Positions 31,967 through 43,935 are shown, numbered from the stretch's first letter. The stretch: DNA of 64,000 nt from Lepas anatifera (GCA_034440635.1 JAOTON010001143.1:1-64000), one strand, 5' to 3'. Made by a program: numbers and translations. The notes: generated from the sequence alone by a model not told the origin.

Positions 31967-32758
31967 CGGGTACCCGCCCTTAAGATCTCGACAACCGCGC
32001 TAGGTAGCGAAAAACGGTAAAAAGGCGTTGGATGGCCCATCCACTACTCCATCGAAAATATTTAAACCATTTTTTGTCAGGTCACATTTAGGGTCACTAG
32101 AGGACAAAACAAGCCGTCATAGGGATAACATGTAAATGAAGTTTTTGGCCATTACATCTAATCAAGTAGAGATAGAGCAAAACGATTTGAACTATATGAA
32201 TCCTCGCAGCAAGCCAAATCGAATGATATATAACATGACCTTGCCAGGTCAAATCAAGGATTTGACCTGGCCTGAGGTCAGGTCAAGCTCAAATTGGGCA
32301 GAATTCATATCATTAGAACCGCAATGACGAGGAAAATCTAATGCAGTTTAAATAAACGCTCTATCTTTATTAATTACTGTGTTATTCAGTTAAAACCATT
32401 TTTCCCATGCATTTCCAAGGGAGAGGTCATGGCTCGTACCTGACCTTAGGTCATCGATATCAAAAATTTCGGAACATATTTTAGATAACTCAGTGGGGTC
32501 ATTGCGTGGTACGAGTTTCAATCGGATAAGTTCATCCTGTTCCTGCTTATGCTATCTTAAACTTTTTTGAGGTCAGGTCGCTCCACCTGTACTGGTGACC
32601 TGACCTGAGATGTCCTAACCTTACAATTTTGAAGAAAACAAGTTGTGAAAATAATGAGGAAAAAGGTATGTCAAGTACGGCGGCGCTACGCGCCGCCGTT
32701 TTTATACTGCCTTCCAAAAAGCCGGGGGGCGGGTACCCGCCCCCCGTCAATGCGCGTG
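31967..32758. mobile_element. family A element, left-truncated
   Basis: Inverted homologue of 1771-2901 without the hAT MITE. It has TTAA at its right edge (32759-32762) and right terminus CCGTCAATGCGCGTG, but the left TTAA end is missing. It contains the same GGTCA-rich core (GACCTGGCCTGAGGTCAGG) and GCGGCGCTACGCGCCGCC hairpin. It supplies the uninterrupted version of the hAT MITE target site around 32200-32215. Confidence 0.75.
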
Positions 32759-32761
32759 TTA

Positions 32762-32990
32762 AGATCCTACCTGGGGCCCCTGAGCTAAGGTGGGCCCTAA
32801 GCCAATCTTAAGCTCCCTGTGTTGAACTGGGTAGCCCCTGGGCTGGTCTGGGCCGCTGCACAGTTATAGGGCCCCTGAGCTGAGCTGGGGACCAGAGCTT
32901 AAATGGCCCCTGGAGATGTTCTGAGACCCAATATACACCGACCTTTGGGGCGCCCCTAAATTGAGCTAGGGCCCCAACCTAGTTAAATAG
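32762..32990. repeat. degenerate GC-rich CTGAGCT repeat
   Basis: Patch of GGGGCCCCTGAGCTAAGGTGGG-like units, same family as 42000-43570. Confidence 0.6.
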
Positions 32991-35020
32991 TTGGTGCATA
33001 TGCAGAGAAAGTGCCAGAGGGGAAAGCAACCACAGGTGGAGAAAGCAGGCACCCTGAGGATCAGCTAGGGGTTGATGCAGAGGCATGGAATGAAAGACCA
33101 AGAATGAACACCAACGGTGCGAGGGCTGGTCCGAGCCAGAGAGGCGAACCGAGACGCCAGTTCTTAAAACTGATGGCAATGGAAATGAGAAATATCTTTT
33201 GTACAGAGACTAACCCTAAATCCAAAAAAGGTGATGGCCGGTCACGCTGCGCAATATGCCTTAGTGGGTTCACGATACATGTGGGAGGGGGGGGTTGTTG
33301 CAGAGGATATCATTTTCGTGTGTGGCACGTACATACCTTTAGTGGGCGCCTTGGTTCGTGAATGGCGAGGAAGCCTTAGCGATCATCGTGGATACAGAAA
33401 TATACGCGTGTTTCTTTCGCTTCTTGTGGGTTTGATAAACCAGACCGAAATTTTACACATAAATTGAAATAACGTTATCTGCAGACGTGGCAGCCAGCAT
33501 TTGACTTGTGTCTTAAACGACTGATATTAAAAGCAAACGACAGCAATCTTTCGACCGCCACAAAATTCTCTATTCCATCGCTTAAACCCTCTACGCAAAT
33601 CAGAATATTTCCTCCCGGATAGGATCAACGCATGCGTTCCTATTCAACTCACGACTATTGTAACATGCGACTTTGTCTATTAAAGTCGTCGGTCTTCTGG
33701 TGCTGGAAGCTCCTTAACCGTCCATGTTGGGCACAGCAGCATACCACAGAGGCCTGTCGCAAAGAGGCCTGTCGCAAAACATTTTTACCGTCAGATAGGA
33801 ACATTTAATGCTAGAGCGTTTGGAAACTGAGTAGCGGGGAGGGGATAGCAATATTGCCACTCCGCAGACACTATCATATTAAACAAGTGAATCTAAGCAT
33901 TTATGTACAATTATATATTAAAATTATATCAAACTGAAAAGTATACATGCCAAATATCTTGCAAACAAAGAATCCAGGCAAAATAAGCCCGTGCTTGGGG
34001 CAAAGTGGTCAAAATAACTTTGGTTTACTTTTTGGTTTCCTGTGCAGATATCTTGTATTTTTTGCCTTTTTGTCCCCTCTAGTGTCTTCAGAATTGAACA
34101 TGGGACAAAATCATGGTACAAAACATAAGAAATGGGGATTAAAAGTTCTTCAAAATTGAGCAAATATCACTAGGGTGACCGCTTTGCCCTGGTCTCCCCT
34201 ACTATTGTTTGGAACTGATCGGTTGCCAGATATTCCTTTGACGCAGCGTGAAACTTGTTATATTGGGTTCTGAGGTTGGGTCGCTTGCCCTTGAATAGCT
34301 CCTGTATCTGGCATGACCTGACAGAAAATTTAGTCAGGTGCATAACACGAATTGGGAATAAGGCACTGTAAGTTGTGCTGTCCTTTGTTTCTTCTTTTTT
34401 TGCGTTTCTTGGGAAAACCAGCAGGGAGAAAATTTTTCCCCTGCAGGGCTCATGTTAAAACAAACAAATAATGGAAGACAGAGGGATATTACGGGTTATT
34501 TTACTCTTTGAAGGTCATCTCTCGCTGAAAATTTAATTCCATAACAGGCCCATTGAGGGGTGCTAGGACGGATATGATACAATGGAAGGCATTGAACAGT
34601 TAGGTATGTACATACATACATTGTTCTTGCATCACTTATTTAAAATGTCATCAAACAATTATAAAAAAATCCTGCTGCCAATTCTTACAACGGATAAGCC
34701 ACTGAATAATTAAAAAACAGTACATTTTATAACTCTAATCAGTACCAAGTCGCGTAACCCAACCCTAGGTCACCGGTAAAACGGTAATGTTTGATTGTTT
34801 TTGCCAACTTAAATTTAGACGTCATCATATTTGATTTGGGTCTTAACGACTCAAGGGATCTACAATTAATATAATGCTAATTATTAGTCTCTAATATATG
34901 GCAAGTGGAAAAGTAAGGTTTTCCATTGGGTCCAAAAAGTGCCCGAGGCCACAACTCAAAAACCATTAAACGGGCGCAGCTAATAATATCACAGCGATAA
35001 TCTGCGCCTCGCAAAACCGA
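32991..35020. other. unassigned sequence
   Basis: No supported gene. One short tandem duplication, AGAGGCCTGTCGCAA twice, is at 33749-33778. Confidence 0.4.
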
Positions 35021-35059
35021 TGTGACAAATTTTCATCAAATTCTGACATGTAAGGTGCT

Positions 35060-35430
35060 ATCGCTCGGTCGATTTGTCGTGGGATGCCCCGATACCTTGA
35101 CGCGCAAGCGATCTCGCGGCCGTGGCCTGCCCCGGCGGTCGGGTCTGTTGGGCCGGCGCGCCCGTCCGACACGCCAACAACCCCGCGCGGCGGCTGGCGG
35201 TGGGGGGAGGGGAGGGGAAGGGGGTCGGCGTGCCGCCCATCGGGTAGTGCGCCTGACATTCCGGGACTGTAGCGTTATTCAGCCGCCACTGCGGACCTGC
35301 TGTCCCCCTCCCCCCAGTGATGGGTCGGAGAGCCCCACATACCTGCGGGTGGACCCCCTCCCCACCGGTACCTCCGCTCTGTCCTTCCGCTCAGCCGTTT
35401 CATCCGCTCGATGTGGACGGCGGGTGTCTA
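35060..35430. other. CpG-rich block
   Basis: Dense CG dinucleotides (CGCGGCCG, GGCCGGCGCGCC) across ~200 bases, then a C-rich tract. A 216-codon frame crosses it (35022-35672, +) but is arginine/glycine/proline-rich at this point and shows no domain; I do not call it a gene. It lies ~3.7 kb upstream of the choline transporter start and could be a distal 5' exon or promoter of that gene, but that is unproven. Confidence 0.35.
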
Positions 35431-35971
35431 TCTTACTTGTGTTTCACTATCTTACATTTCTTGAGTTGCTAATGGTTGGTTGGGTGCCCACCGGCGTAAC
35501 TAAAGGGGCCCCGTGCTTGGGGAGCCTGGTTAATTTTACTTTAAAATTGCCACTGGTCTATTTTAGGTCGGTGTCTTACAGGCATGTATCGGTGTACGCA
35601 CTATGTTACATGCAGGAGTGTCAGTCAATATATGAACGGATACAAATGATCAAACCAAGAACTGAATATTAGATGATAGCCTATATGCTGGATCAAATAA
35701 AGCGTAACAAGGTGTTATGGTGTAACCCAACAGGGTTTACGGGGCTTTCGGTCATCGCTGGCTGACCGGATAAGCGGGCAGAACCTTTGCTTTTTAAATA
35801 TGCCGACCTGAAGGTAAAACCACTTACCTTAAAATCATACCAGAATATTTTCAGTTTTTAGTCACCGACTGCACAGAAAACTGCGCGTACTTAAGAGTTC
35901 AGCTTTAGGATATATCTACAGAGTAAGCTAATGAAACTTGTGTTTCTACTTTCCGTAGTTGTGAAGTGGTT

Positions 35972-36301
35972 CAGGGGCGTAGCCAAGGGGGGGCGGCAGG
36001 GACAGCCGCCCCTCCCTGAGGGCCCGAATGGTCCTCCTGAGGACACGAGCCGCGCGAAGTGCGGCTCGCCCGCACTATGCTCTGTGGCCAAATTTGGCAT
36101 TTTATACCAGACAGGGCCCTCTTGAGCCCTCTTCAGCACTCTATTCTGTAACAAGCAGGGCCCTCTTTGTGCTCTTTTGAGCCGATTCCGTACTTTTTCT
36201 GTCGACAAATCAAGTGATAGACCGAATCGTATTTGGCCCCACCATTGGTTACAACTTTTGCCCCCACCACCAACCTGGAAAAAATCCCTGCGCCTATGCC
36301 T
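35972..36301. mobile_element. possible MITE with CAGGGGCGTAGCC end
   Basis: The left edge CAGGGGCGTAGCCAAGG resembles the CAGTGGCGTAGCC end of the 25852 element. The right side ends CCCTGCGCCTATGCC, an imperfect complement. No target duplication is evident. Confidence 0.35.
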
Positions 36302-36868
36302 AACAGAAATCTGACGAGTTCTGGCTGTTGGAAGCTTGCTGTGGGAAATGAAAGCATTTGGAACTTTTATTGGGATGACCTCCGTGTAAATTATCCGAAT
36401 GGGAATTAATTAAGTTTGATTGCCTTTTTCCATTGCATCGAAACTATATGTATGTGCCTAAGACCGCAGTTCACGATGTGCCTATGTAAACAATAACAGA
36501 ATTCATCCGATGTTCCCTTCATATGAAACTGTGCGTACTTCAGACCTCTTCTCAGGATATATTTTCATAGCGAATGGCTGAAGAGTTTATTTTCTGGTTC
36601 ATATGCTTCCGGGAGTGGTTAAGATTTTTTGCTGTGCTGGTATGAATCTGAAATGGGCCATCGCTCTGCCAGCAGCTTTACGACGAGTTAGATATAAGCC
36701 GAGGTCCAGTTGCTCACGAAATTGTGCGTAAGCACGGTGTTAGGCCTGCTTCTCAGTAAAGAAAGTTTTGGAAGACCAATTTTTCCGCAAATTGAACCCG
36801 AATTGTGTGTACCGCGGCGCTTGCTGCCCAGCGGAAATCTTAGAAATCTAGGCCGGTGGAGGCTTAGT
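36302..36868. other. unassigned sequence
   Basis: Nothing recognisable. Confidence 0.35.
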
Positions 36869-37179
36869 AAGCCCCTTCAAGAGGGACATACCCTTAGCAG
36901 AAGTCTTAGCTACGCGTAGTTTCGTATGCAGCGGAAAATGTGCTATCGATTGGTATGCCTTCACATTCAGTGCATTTTCCCGGAGATCGGCCCATTTTAA
37001 AATGCGAAAATATTTCTACTCGCACGGGTAGAAAGGTCTTCGCATCTTAAAATGGGCCGATCTCCGGCAAAATGCACTGAATGTGAAGGCATACCAATCG
37101 ATAGCGCATTTTCCGCTGCATACGAAACTGTTCGTACTTAAGACTTGTGCTAAGGGAATGTCCCTCTTGGAAGGGGCTT
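36869..37179. repeat. long hairpin (140-bp arms, 30-bp loop)
   Basis: Arms 36869-37008 and 37039-37179 are reverse complements with only about ten differences, including uninterrupted runs such as GGTATGCCTTCACATTCAGT. The arms start AAGCCCCTTC. It is non-coding. A transcript would form a near-perfect duplex, a potential Dicer substrate. Flanking sequence shows decayed similarity further out, so the original foldback may be longer. Confidence 0.88.
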
Positions 37180-38302
37180 TCTGAATTCGTCACCGATTTC
37201 TGCGCTTCTTGCAATGGTTAAAAGATACTGACACGAGGGTATGAATCTGAAATGGGCCGATGACCGGCACGTAGCCCAGAGTAGAATTGGGCATGGCGTG
37301 ATAGCCAAGATCCGATTACATACGAAACCGTTGGAAGCTAAGGTTTTGTTTCTGATCCTTATTAGATAAGAGCGTTTTTCCTATAAATTTAGCCAAATAT
37401 CGGGCGTCGCGACGCTTGCCACCTGGCGGAGATCCGGGGAACCTATGCCACTGGAGCCCGCCCGACTCAATCACTAATGATCACGGCGGTGAGACCAGTT
37501 TCCGTAAAGTAAAACGCTGTCTTAGCAGAGGTGTCGAAGGTATGAAATCGAAAATGGTATCACTGCATAGCCCAGACAATTGTCTTTCATTACCAGTCGG
37601 TTCACTTCATTGTTCGTTCACCCTGCTTTTACTATGCAGCATTCAGTAACCCCGGGTATCAGAATTGATCGTTACCTAACGTCAGCCCACAATTGCAGTA
37701 GAAAAATAGAGGGCACGGGGAGCAGCTGGTCTTTTACCAGCCGTATCGTCTAAGTTGGTACACAAAAGCTGGCCACAATTGGCAAGCGTGACATTCCACG
37801 GAAAATCCGGAAGATAAAATCATATAACTGATATTAAAGTAAGCATCAGCCTACCTCCTACTTGTTCTCATGCTTACAACATCTCGAAAATGTCTGACGT
37901 ATGATTCCACCTCAGAAAAACGAACATCTTATGGATATAATGCTAGGTCAAAATTAGCGTCCATGTTAGTTTAGGGCCAAGAAATAGTTAATTTGTAAGT
38001 GCTATACTTCGAGCCCGGCTCTTTGTTAAACACGAATCTGAAATGAGATTAAAGGACAAACACACTTCATAAATTTGAAGGTGAAAATGATCAGATGCTC
38101 GTGACGCGACATGAAACACTGGGAGACACGTCATGCTCAGTCAAAGGTCACACGCAAGTTACAGTAATAATTTCTGCAGAAAATACAAATTAAGAATTCA
38201 CAGGTTACACATGTGCTATTCAAGCAAAACCAAACTATCAGGTTATGATGTGTTGTATGAAAGTTGTTCAATGAGTTTCCATAATGATGTTTCTCCATTG
38301 AG
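37180..38302. other. unassigned sequence
   Basis: No recognised gene. Confidence 0.35.
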
Positions 38303-38561
38303 CGGAGGATCCAGGGAGCAAAGGGGGGCAGGTGCCCCCATCGACCCTCAGCGCCCCTAAAATGGTCACGGTGCCCCCTGAAAGGCTGATGGCGCCTCCT
38401 GAAATGTCGCCTCCCACTCCCCTCCCCCAGGATGGAAAAATCGGCTCCCACCCATATGATTTTTCGCCCAACAGATAGGTTTTACCGGTCAAAAGTGGCG
38501 TGCCCGTGGTCCGGATGGCGCTCCCCTCCCGGGAAGGTGCCCCCCCAATCCTGGATCTGAC
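38303..38561. mobile_element. MITE with GGATCCAGG/CCTGGATC ends
   Basis: The left end CGGAGGATCCAGGGAGC and right end CCAATCCTGGATCTGA are inverted, and the interior has CAGGTGCCCCC and GAAGGTGCCCCCCC. This resembles the widespread class of short hAT-related MITEs with GGATCCAGG ends in invertebrates. The target duplication is not clear. Confidence 0.55.
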
Positions 38562-39057
38562 TATGCGTGGAGGTATATGTTTCCTAGTTTCGACGGAATC
38601 AGTGATCTTAAGCTAGGAGACATATTTGCAAATGAAAATTGTATCTAAACTGTATGCAGTGTTGGTGATATGTCCAGTGGTGTGGTGTTCCAACGGCTGA
38701 CGGAGTTCAAATTTCGTGGACGTTTTCTGTTACAATGAATATTTGCAGCAGTCAAGGTCTGTCACAATTCCTAATCGGCGAATTAGCGGGTTTTTCCAGC
38801 CCTGCCTCTAGATAAGGACCGATCTAATCTGACTGTTTAGTCACGCCAAGACACATAAGAGCGCAAAAATATGAAGTTGAGAGGACTTGTTCGATAAAGT
38901 GAACTAGAAACTGACCAAAGTGGTCTAAAGGCGTCTGCTTTAGGGGCCCATAGTCACGTCGAGTGTTCACCCTCAGCCGTCCGTGTGTTGAGCACTGCTC
39001 ATTCCGGTTAGCACTTTTCTTCTCACGAAGTAGCCCCTCTCCGTCAGCAGGGTCACC

Positions 39058-39169
39058 ATGCTGAACTGGGCAGGCTTGGCCGGCATCATCGTGTTCTACC
39101 TGCTCATACTGTCCGTGGGGCTATGGGCAGCCTGGAGACGAAAACGCGGCCGCAGCGAAGCCGCCGCAA
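39058..39169 (+). CDS. SLC5A7: high-affinity choline transporter, coding exon 1
   Basis: 37 codons plus one base. The protein is the sodium-dependent plasma-membrane carrier that takes choline back into cholinergic nerve terminals for acetylcholine synthesis. The exon starts at ATG in a good context (GTCACCATG) and encodes MLNWAGLAGIIVFYLLILSV, then GLWAAWRRKRG: the short outer N-terminus and TM1 followed by a basic stretch, as in CHT proteins of other animals. The exon ends at a strong donor (A/GTGAGT, 39170) in phase 1, compatible with the exon at 63873. A pyrimidine-rich stretch ending CAGCAG just before the ATG could be an acceptor of a 5'-UTR intron. Confidence rests on the joint match of both exons. 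Confidence 0.92.
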
Positions 39170-39227
39170 GTGAGTAGCCCGGTCCTTGGAGAGTGGGTTC
39201 GGGCAGTTGAATTTTGCATTACTGTAT

Positions 39228-39335
39228 TTGTGTATGTACCAGTGTTGTATCTGTGTATGTACCAGTCCTGTATCTGTGTATGTACCAGTGCTGTCTCTGT
39301 GTATGTACCAGTGATGTATCTGTGTATTAGCCTGG
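39228..39335. repeat. 23-bp minisatellite, locus 1
   Basis: Five units of GTGTATGTACCAGTGC plus TGTATCT. The same array occurs at 45231-45700, 52360-52455, 58228-58296 and 62719-62755. The array ends CTGTGTATTAGCCTGG, echoing the CTGTGTAT/TAGGCC junction of the transposon at 58297. Confidence 0.9.
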
Positions 39336-40740
39336 TCCGGATTTAGGGTTTTTTAATTTGACATTAACGGATCGCTGCTCATTTGATACATTTTTTGGTG
39401 CTGATTACAATGTGCTCATCAGAAATGCAGTTTTCGAAAAACTTTTGGTGGCCCAGTCGAGTTGAAGGTTTTTCATTTTGCCCAATGTTCCACTTCTTGG
39501 CTCACCATCAACCCATATTACCAACGAGGAGCAAAAAATTGCACTGGACTGGTAGTTTGGTTTGTTGGTGTTCTATTCGCTTTGTTCTTGTTGTTGTTAC
39601 TTGCCCACATAACGGTTATTTTTGCTTATTATCTCCGCTTTGAGTTGAGTTTGCACTGTCTCTCCATAGATGGCTCTAGTAGCGTGACATAGTAAGTGAA
39701 TACTGATTTTCTCGGGGACCGGAAATATCAACAGCAAAGCGAAAGGTGAGAAACAATTGCGATTTGGATTGTATAAACGCATTTAAAGAGCTGTTTGCAA
39801 GCAGCACTGTAGTTGTTAACACTTTCTCAAGTATTTTAAGCATGCCATACCCAAACATGCTGCTACTGCTGCTGAAGTCCCGACCATAACCCTTTACCAA
39901 TAGGCGCTTTAGGGGCAGTGGTGGTGACTGTCGCACCCAACTTTCAGAGTGTAGCAGCAGCTCCACCTCCCCCCTTTGAGCCGATTCTGGAACTTCTTCT
40001 ATTAAAGTTTAAGCGATATGCCTAATCACTCCCGGCCATACCAACGCGGAAGCCCCTTCCTCCAACTTACACCTTTCCTCCGACTAAAACAGTTTCTCCA
40101 CTTATGCCTTCACTGACTGAATTCTTCCGTATTTGCGCCAAAAATACTCTGCAAGACTACTCTGACTGAAGTGCAAGGGTATCCGCTTTGAGGCCAGTGA
40201 TCTCTAACCCAGTCTGCTCTGACATATGTAGGGGCCGTTGTGGCCCAGAAGAGAGCGAACACAAATTATTTGTTTTTCATATACGGACAGGCCTGATAGT
40301 TTTTAACGTTGTGATTTAGCAGAAAATTTCGAGTGATTTGTCATTATGCGAACATTCTATACAAACATGACATTCTGCACCAGGTTTTAAGGACTGAAGA
40401 AAATGTGGTACATGAAATCCTAAAATAAGATTTTCAATGGCTAGGCATCTTGCACTAGTCCCATTGGATGATTCACATACCGGCACAATCCAAGTTCTAC
40501 GTTATGTTCTCCTTCCAGTTTTATGTTTCTTTTGAACAAAATTGAACATGGACGGGCGGTAATATTTGCAAAAAATAAAAGAGCCTCATCGTGAGTTGGT
40601 ATGTCATAAGGCACCTTGTTATGGCAAGAATTGAACTCATGGAGGAGCGGAGCAAAGATGAGTGCCATATTCTTATGGAAGAATGCAATAACAGGGTAAC
40701 GGCTGAGGTTATGGCCTGAGGTTAAGCGTATCACTGCCTA
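39336..40740. other. unassigned intronic sequence
   Basis: No recognised gene or repeat in this part of the intron. Confidence 0.4.
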
Positions 40741-40754
40741 GACGTGCAAAACTG

Positions 40755-40902
40755 TGATGGATTCGCTGTTTGATATCAGCAGCGGAGAACGTGAGCCTGA
40801 ATTAGCTAAAGACAGTGTTTCTGGCCGACCAGCCAAGTGCCAGACGTCTTCAGACAGGCAGCCTCGATCAGGAAACCGCGCCTGTGGAAACTGGTGTTCC
40901 AG
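40755..40902 (+). pseudogene. exon-like fragment, left copy of an inverted pair
   Basis: The stretch encodes MDSLFDISSGEREPEL-like sequence and ends GTGTTCCAG/GTAACG, a splice donor at 40903. It is the inverted homologue of part of 41478-41869, whose frame contains MDSMFDTSSREREPRLAEDS and ends at the same donor position. The left copy lacks ~90 bases present in the right one (41512-41600). The protein is unknown to me; it is serine-rich and charged. Confidence 0.55.
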
Positions 40903-41005
40903 GTAACGCTAGCATCTGCTAAGCTATAATGATTCGGTAATGCCGATCAAAGGGATATTATCTGTGTATTAGCAATGATATTTTCAGAAACAGAACACCC
41001 ACCCG

Positions 41006-41006
<1 letters not shown>

Positions 41007-41103
<97 letters not shown>

Positions 41104-41276
41104 TATATATATATATATTTATTTATTAATTTATTTAGTTATTAAACATTGTCCAAGTCGTTCACATTCGATAACTCACAAGCCATAAGGAAGGATAGGC
41201 GATAGAAAAACGACAAGCAATGCGTACCATGTCTTATGGTTTATGAATTATGGACTGTGAACGACTTGGACAGTGT

Positions 41277-41349
<73 letters not shown>
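41007..41349. repeat. two (TA)n microsatellites around a palindrome
   Basis: (TA)n at 41007-41120 and 41279-41349. The sequence between them is itself palindromic: CATTGTCCAAGTCGTTCAC near 41144 and its near-exact complement GTGAACGACTTGGACAGTG near 41257. The tracts lie at the centre of a larger inverted repeat (40755-41006 versus 41350-41720), so the whole region can fold back. Confidence 0.9.
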
Positions 41350-41352
<3 letters not shown>

Positions 41353-41477
41353 CCGGTGGGTGTTCTGTTAGAATTGATGAGCAGACTGGTTTCTGAAAAT
41401 ATCATTGCTCATACACAGATAATATCCCTTTGATCGGGATTACCGAGTCATTATAGCTTAGCAGATGATAGCGTTAC

Positions 41478-41869
41478 CTAAAACGCCAGTTTCCACAGGC
41501 GTGTTTGCTGTCTCGGCCGTCGCCTGTTGACTCGAGGAAGTGACGGCTGCTCCCCTCATCACTGCTCGACCCGCTTGCTGAGCTCTCCTCTGTCATCGCG
41601 CTGTGGTTTCCTGATCGAGGCTGCCTGTCTGAAGACGTCTGGCACTTGACTGGTCGGTCAGAAACACTGTCTTCTGCTAGTCTAGGCTCACGTTCTCGGC
41701 TGCTGGTATCAAACATCGAATCCATCGCATCCATCGCAGCAGTTGATGTAGTAGCTCGCGTACCAAACCTATTTGCATTCTTCTTTTTGTCTCTCTTTCT
41801 TTCCAAAGCCCTCTTAGTTCCTTCAGCATGGCCTGATTTGCACGTGTATGGAGTGATACGCTGGCACAT
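41478..41869 (-). pseudogene. exon-like fragment, right copy of an inverted pair
   Basis: On the - strand the open frame has a lysine/arginine-rich start (KRALERKRDKKKNANRFG), then a serine-rich acidic region, and reaches CACGCCTGTGGAAACTGG and the donor G/GTAACG at 41477. The donor is conserved with the left copy, suggesting a real exon, perhaps the 5' part of a transposon gene. The right edge merges with the transposon terminus at 41867. No known domain is recognised. Confidence 0.5.
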
Positions 41870-42005
41870 AGGCGTAGGAACCGGGGGGCCAGGGGGCCAC
41901 TGCCCCCCCCCACTTTTCTGTGGTGGGCCCCCGCAACGGAGATAAGAATATCAACAACTGTAATATCAAGCAAGAAACTCAAACTGGTCCGATAGCTTGC
42001 CCCAG
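41866..42005. mobile_element. transposon terminus (ATAGGCGTAGGAACC)
   Basis: ATAGGCGTAGGAACCGGGGG followed by GCCCCCGCAACGGAGATAAG and ATATCAACAACTGTAATATC; the reverse complement is at 30590-30677. A diverged direct copy follows at 43585-43720, so the GC-rich repeat between them is flanked by two termini in the same orientation. Confidence 0.65.
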
Positions 42006-43570
42006 AAACCCCTTAAATTTATATGTGCCCCTAAACTAAGCTGAGGTCCTATAATTCGATTTTAAGGCCCCCTGAGCTGTTCGGGCCCCCTGAACTGGCC
42101 TCTGATGCCATACGAGCTAATCTGGTCCCTTGAGCTGAACTGAGAGCCACTCAGATGGTTTGGGCAGCATGAACTGTTCTAGGATCCCTAAGCTGAGCTA
42201 GGAGCCGTGGAGCTTGAACAGGGCCCCTTGAGTTGGCCAGACCCTATATCCGCCGACTTGGAGGGGCCCCTGAACTGAGCTGGGACCGAAAGGTTCATTT
42301 TGTCCCCTGAGCTAATCTGGGCCCCCTGTGCTGCACGAGAGGTCCTAAACTTATCTGGGGCCCCTGCAGAGTAAAAGAGCCCCTGACCTGAACTTGGGGT
42401 TGTAGGCTTTAATTGGAACCATGAACTGCTCTGGAACCCTATATATGCCCACAAGGGGCCCCTAAGCTGATCCGGGCCCTTAAGCTAATCTGGTCATCAG
42501 AGCTAATATGGGCCCCTGTGTTTAAGTGAGGGCCCCTGAGGTGGTCTGGGACCCCCTATAAGGCTTTACAGCTACTGACCTGGCGGCCGTGAGCTTGAAA
42601 GGGCCCCTTGAGATGTTTGAGACAATATCAGCCACCCTGGGGCCCCCTAAGCTGAGCTGGGCCTTAAACTTATCTGGGTACCCTTGTGCTTAACTGGGGC
42701 CTCTGATCTGGTATGAGGGCCCCTGAACTCTTCTAGGCTACCTGGGCTAAGCTGGGGGCCGTGAGCTTGAATGGAGCCCCCTGAGCTGGCATGAGACGAG
42801 ACCCTATATCAGCCGATCTGGGGGCCCCTGAGCTGAGCTAGGCCCCCAAAGCTAGTCTAGGCCTTAAGCTAGTCTGGGCACCCCTGTGCTTAACTGGGCG
42901 GCCCCTGAACTGGTCTGGGGCCCCTGGGCTGAGCTGAGGGCCATGACCTTGAATGGCCTCTTGAGCTGTTCTGAGACCTTACATAAGCCACCCTGGGCCC
43001 CCTAAGCTGAGCTGGGGCCCTAAGAATATCTGGATAGCCCCTGTGCTTAACTGGCACCTCTGAGCTGTTATGGGGGCCCCTGAACTCTTCTAGGGCCCCT
43101 GGACTCAGCTGGGGGCCGTGAGCTTGAATGGAGCCCCCTGAGCTGGTATGAGACGGGACCCTTTATCAACCGATCTGGGGTCCCTGAGCTAAGCTGGGCC
43201 TCCAAAGATAATCCGGGGCCTCTGTGCTGAATAAGGGCCCTGATCTGGTCTGGGGCCCCTGAACTTTTCTAGCGTCACTGAGCTAAGCTGGGACCCGTGA
43301 GCTTGAACAAGCCCATTGAGCCGTTTTCGGACCCTACATAAGCCGAGCTGGGGACCTCTGAGCTGAACCGGGCCCCTAAATTAATCTGGCACCCTGAGCG
43401 AATCTGGGGCTCCCATGTGCTGAACTTCTAGGGGCCCTGTGCTTATGTGGGGTCACTTGATAAGCTGGTCCCGAGGCCAATGCACTGGTCTGGGCCCCCT
43501 GAGCTGACTGATTTGGGCTCCTGAGCCATGGTGTGGACCTTGGGGCCCTCCAAGATAATTTGGCGGCCCC
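42000..43570. repeat. GC-rich degenerate repeat with ~180-bp higher-order period
   Basis: Built of GGGCCCCTGAGCTGAGCTGG-like modules. A longer unit is visible: a block GGCCGTGAGCTTGAA(T/A)GG recurs at about 42585, 42757, 42935, 43117 and 43297, that is, every 172-182 bases. Each is followed by CCCTGAGCTG(G/T)...GAGAC...CCTATATCAGCC-like sequence. It is the inverse of the block at 25431-30540. Confidence 0.8.
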
Positions 43571-43935
43571 TGGGCGGCATAGGCATAGAAACCAGGGGTC
43601 AGGGGGATACTACCCCCTTTTGTGGTGGCCCCCCGCAACGAATATACAAACATCAGCAACTGTAATATAGAACAAGAAACCCAAACGGGCCTGATAGCCT
43701 GCCTGGGAATGCTCCAGTTCCGTAGTACGCCGCGTGCAAGCCCCTGGAGGAGGAGCGCTTCGTGAAAAAGGCCAAGGCACCTACTAACCGAGTGTTTCCA
43801 AAGGGGCCCCGAGAACTTTACCCAATCAAACACCATCTCATATCAATCCCAACGCAAAGATGCATTGGACACGCACCCCGCACCAAATGCCGAGCAACAG
43901 TCGTCCCTGAGCCATCGAAAGGCGTGACGAGGCCG
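43560..43935. repeat. transposon terminus plus exon-like repeat
   Basis: GGCATAGGCATAGAAACCAGG then GCAACGAATATACAAACATC match the terminus at 41866 in the same orientation. From 43735 it is the reverse complement of 25070-25290, including the frame HAFRWLRDDCC on the - strand. Function unknown. Confidence 0.6.

Noticed and set aside
35022..35672. 216-codon open frame
   Set aside because: The middle is low-complexity arginine/glycine/proline from a GC-rich stretch and the ends show no domain or conserved motif.
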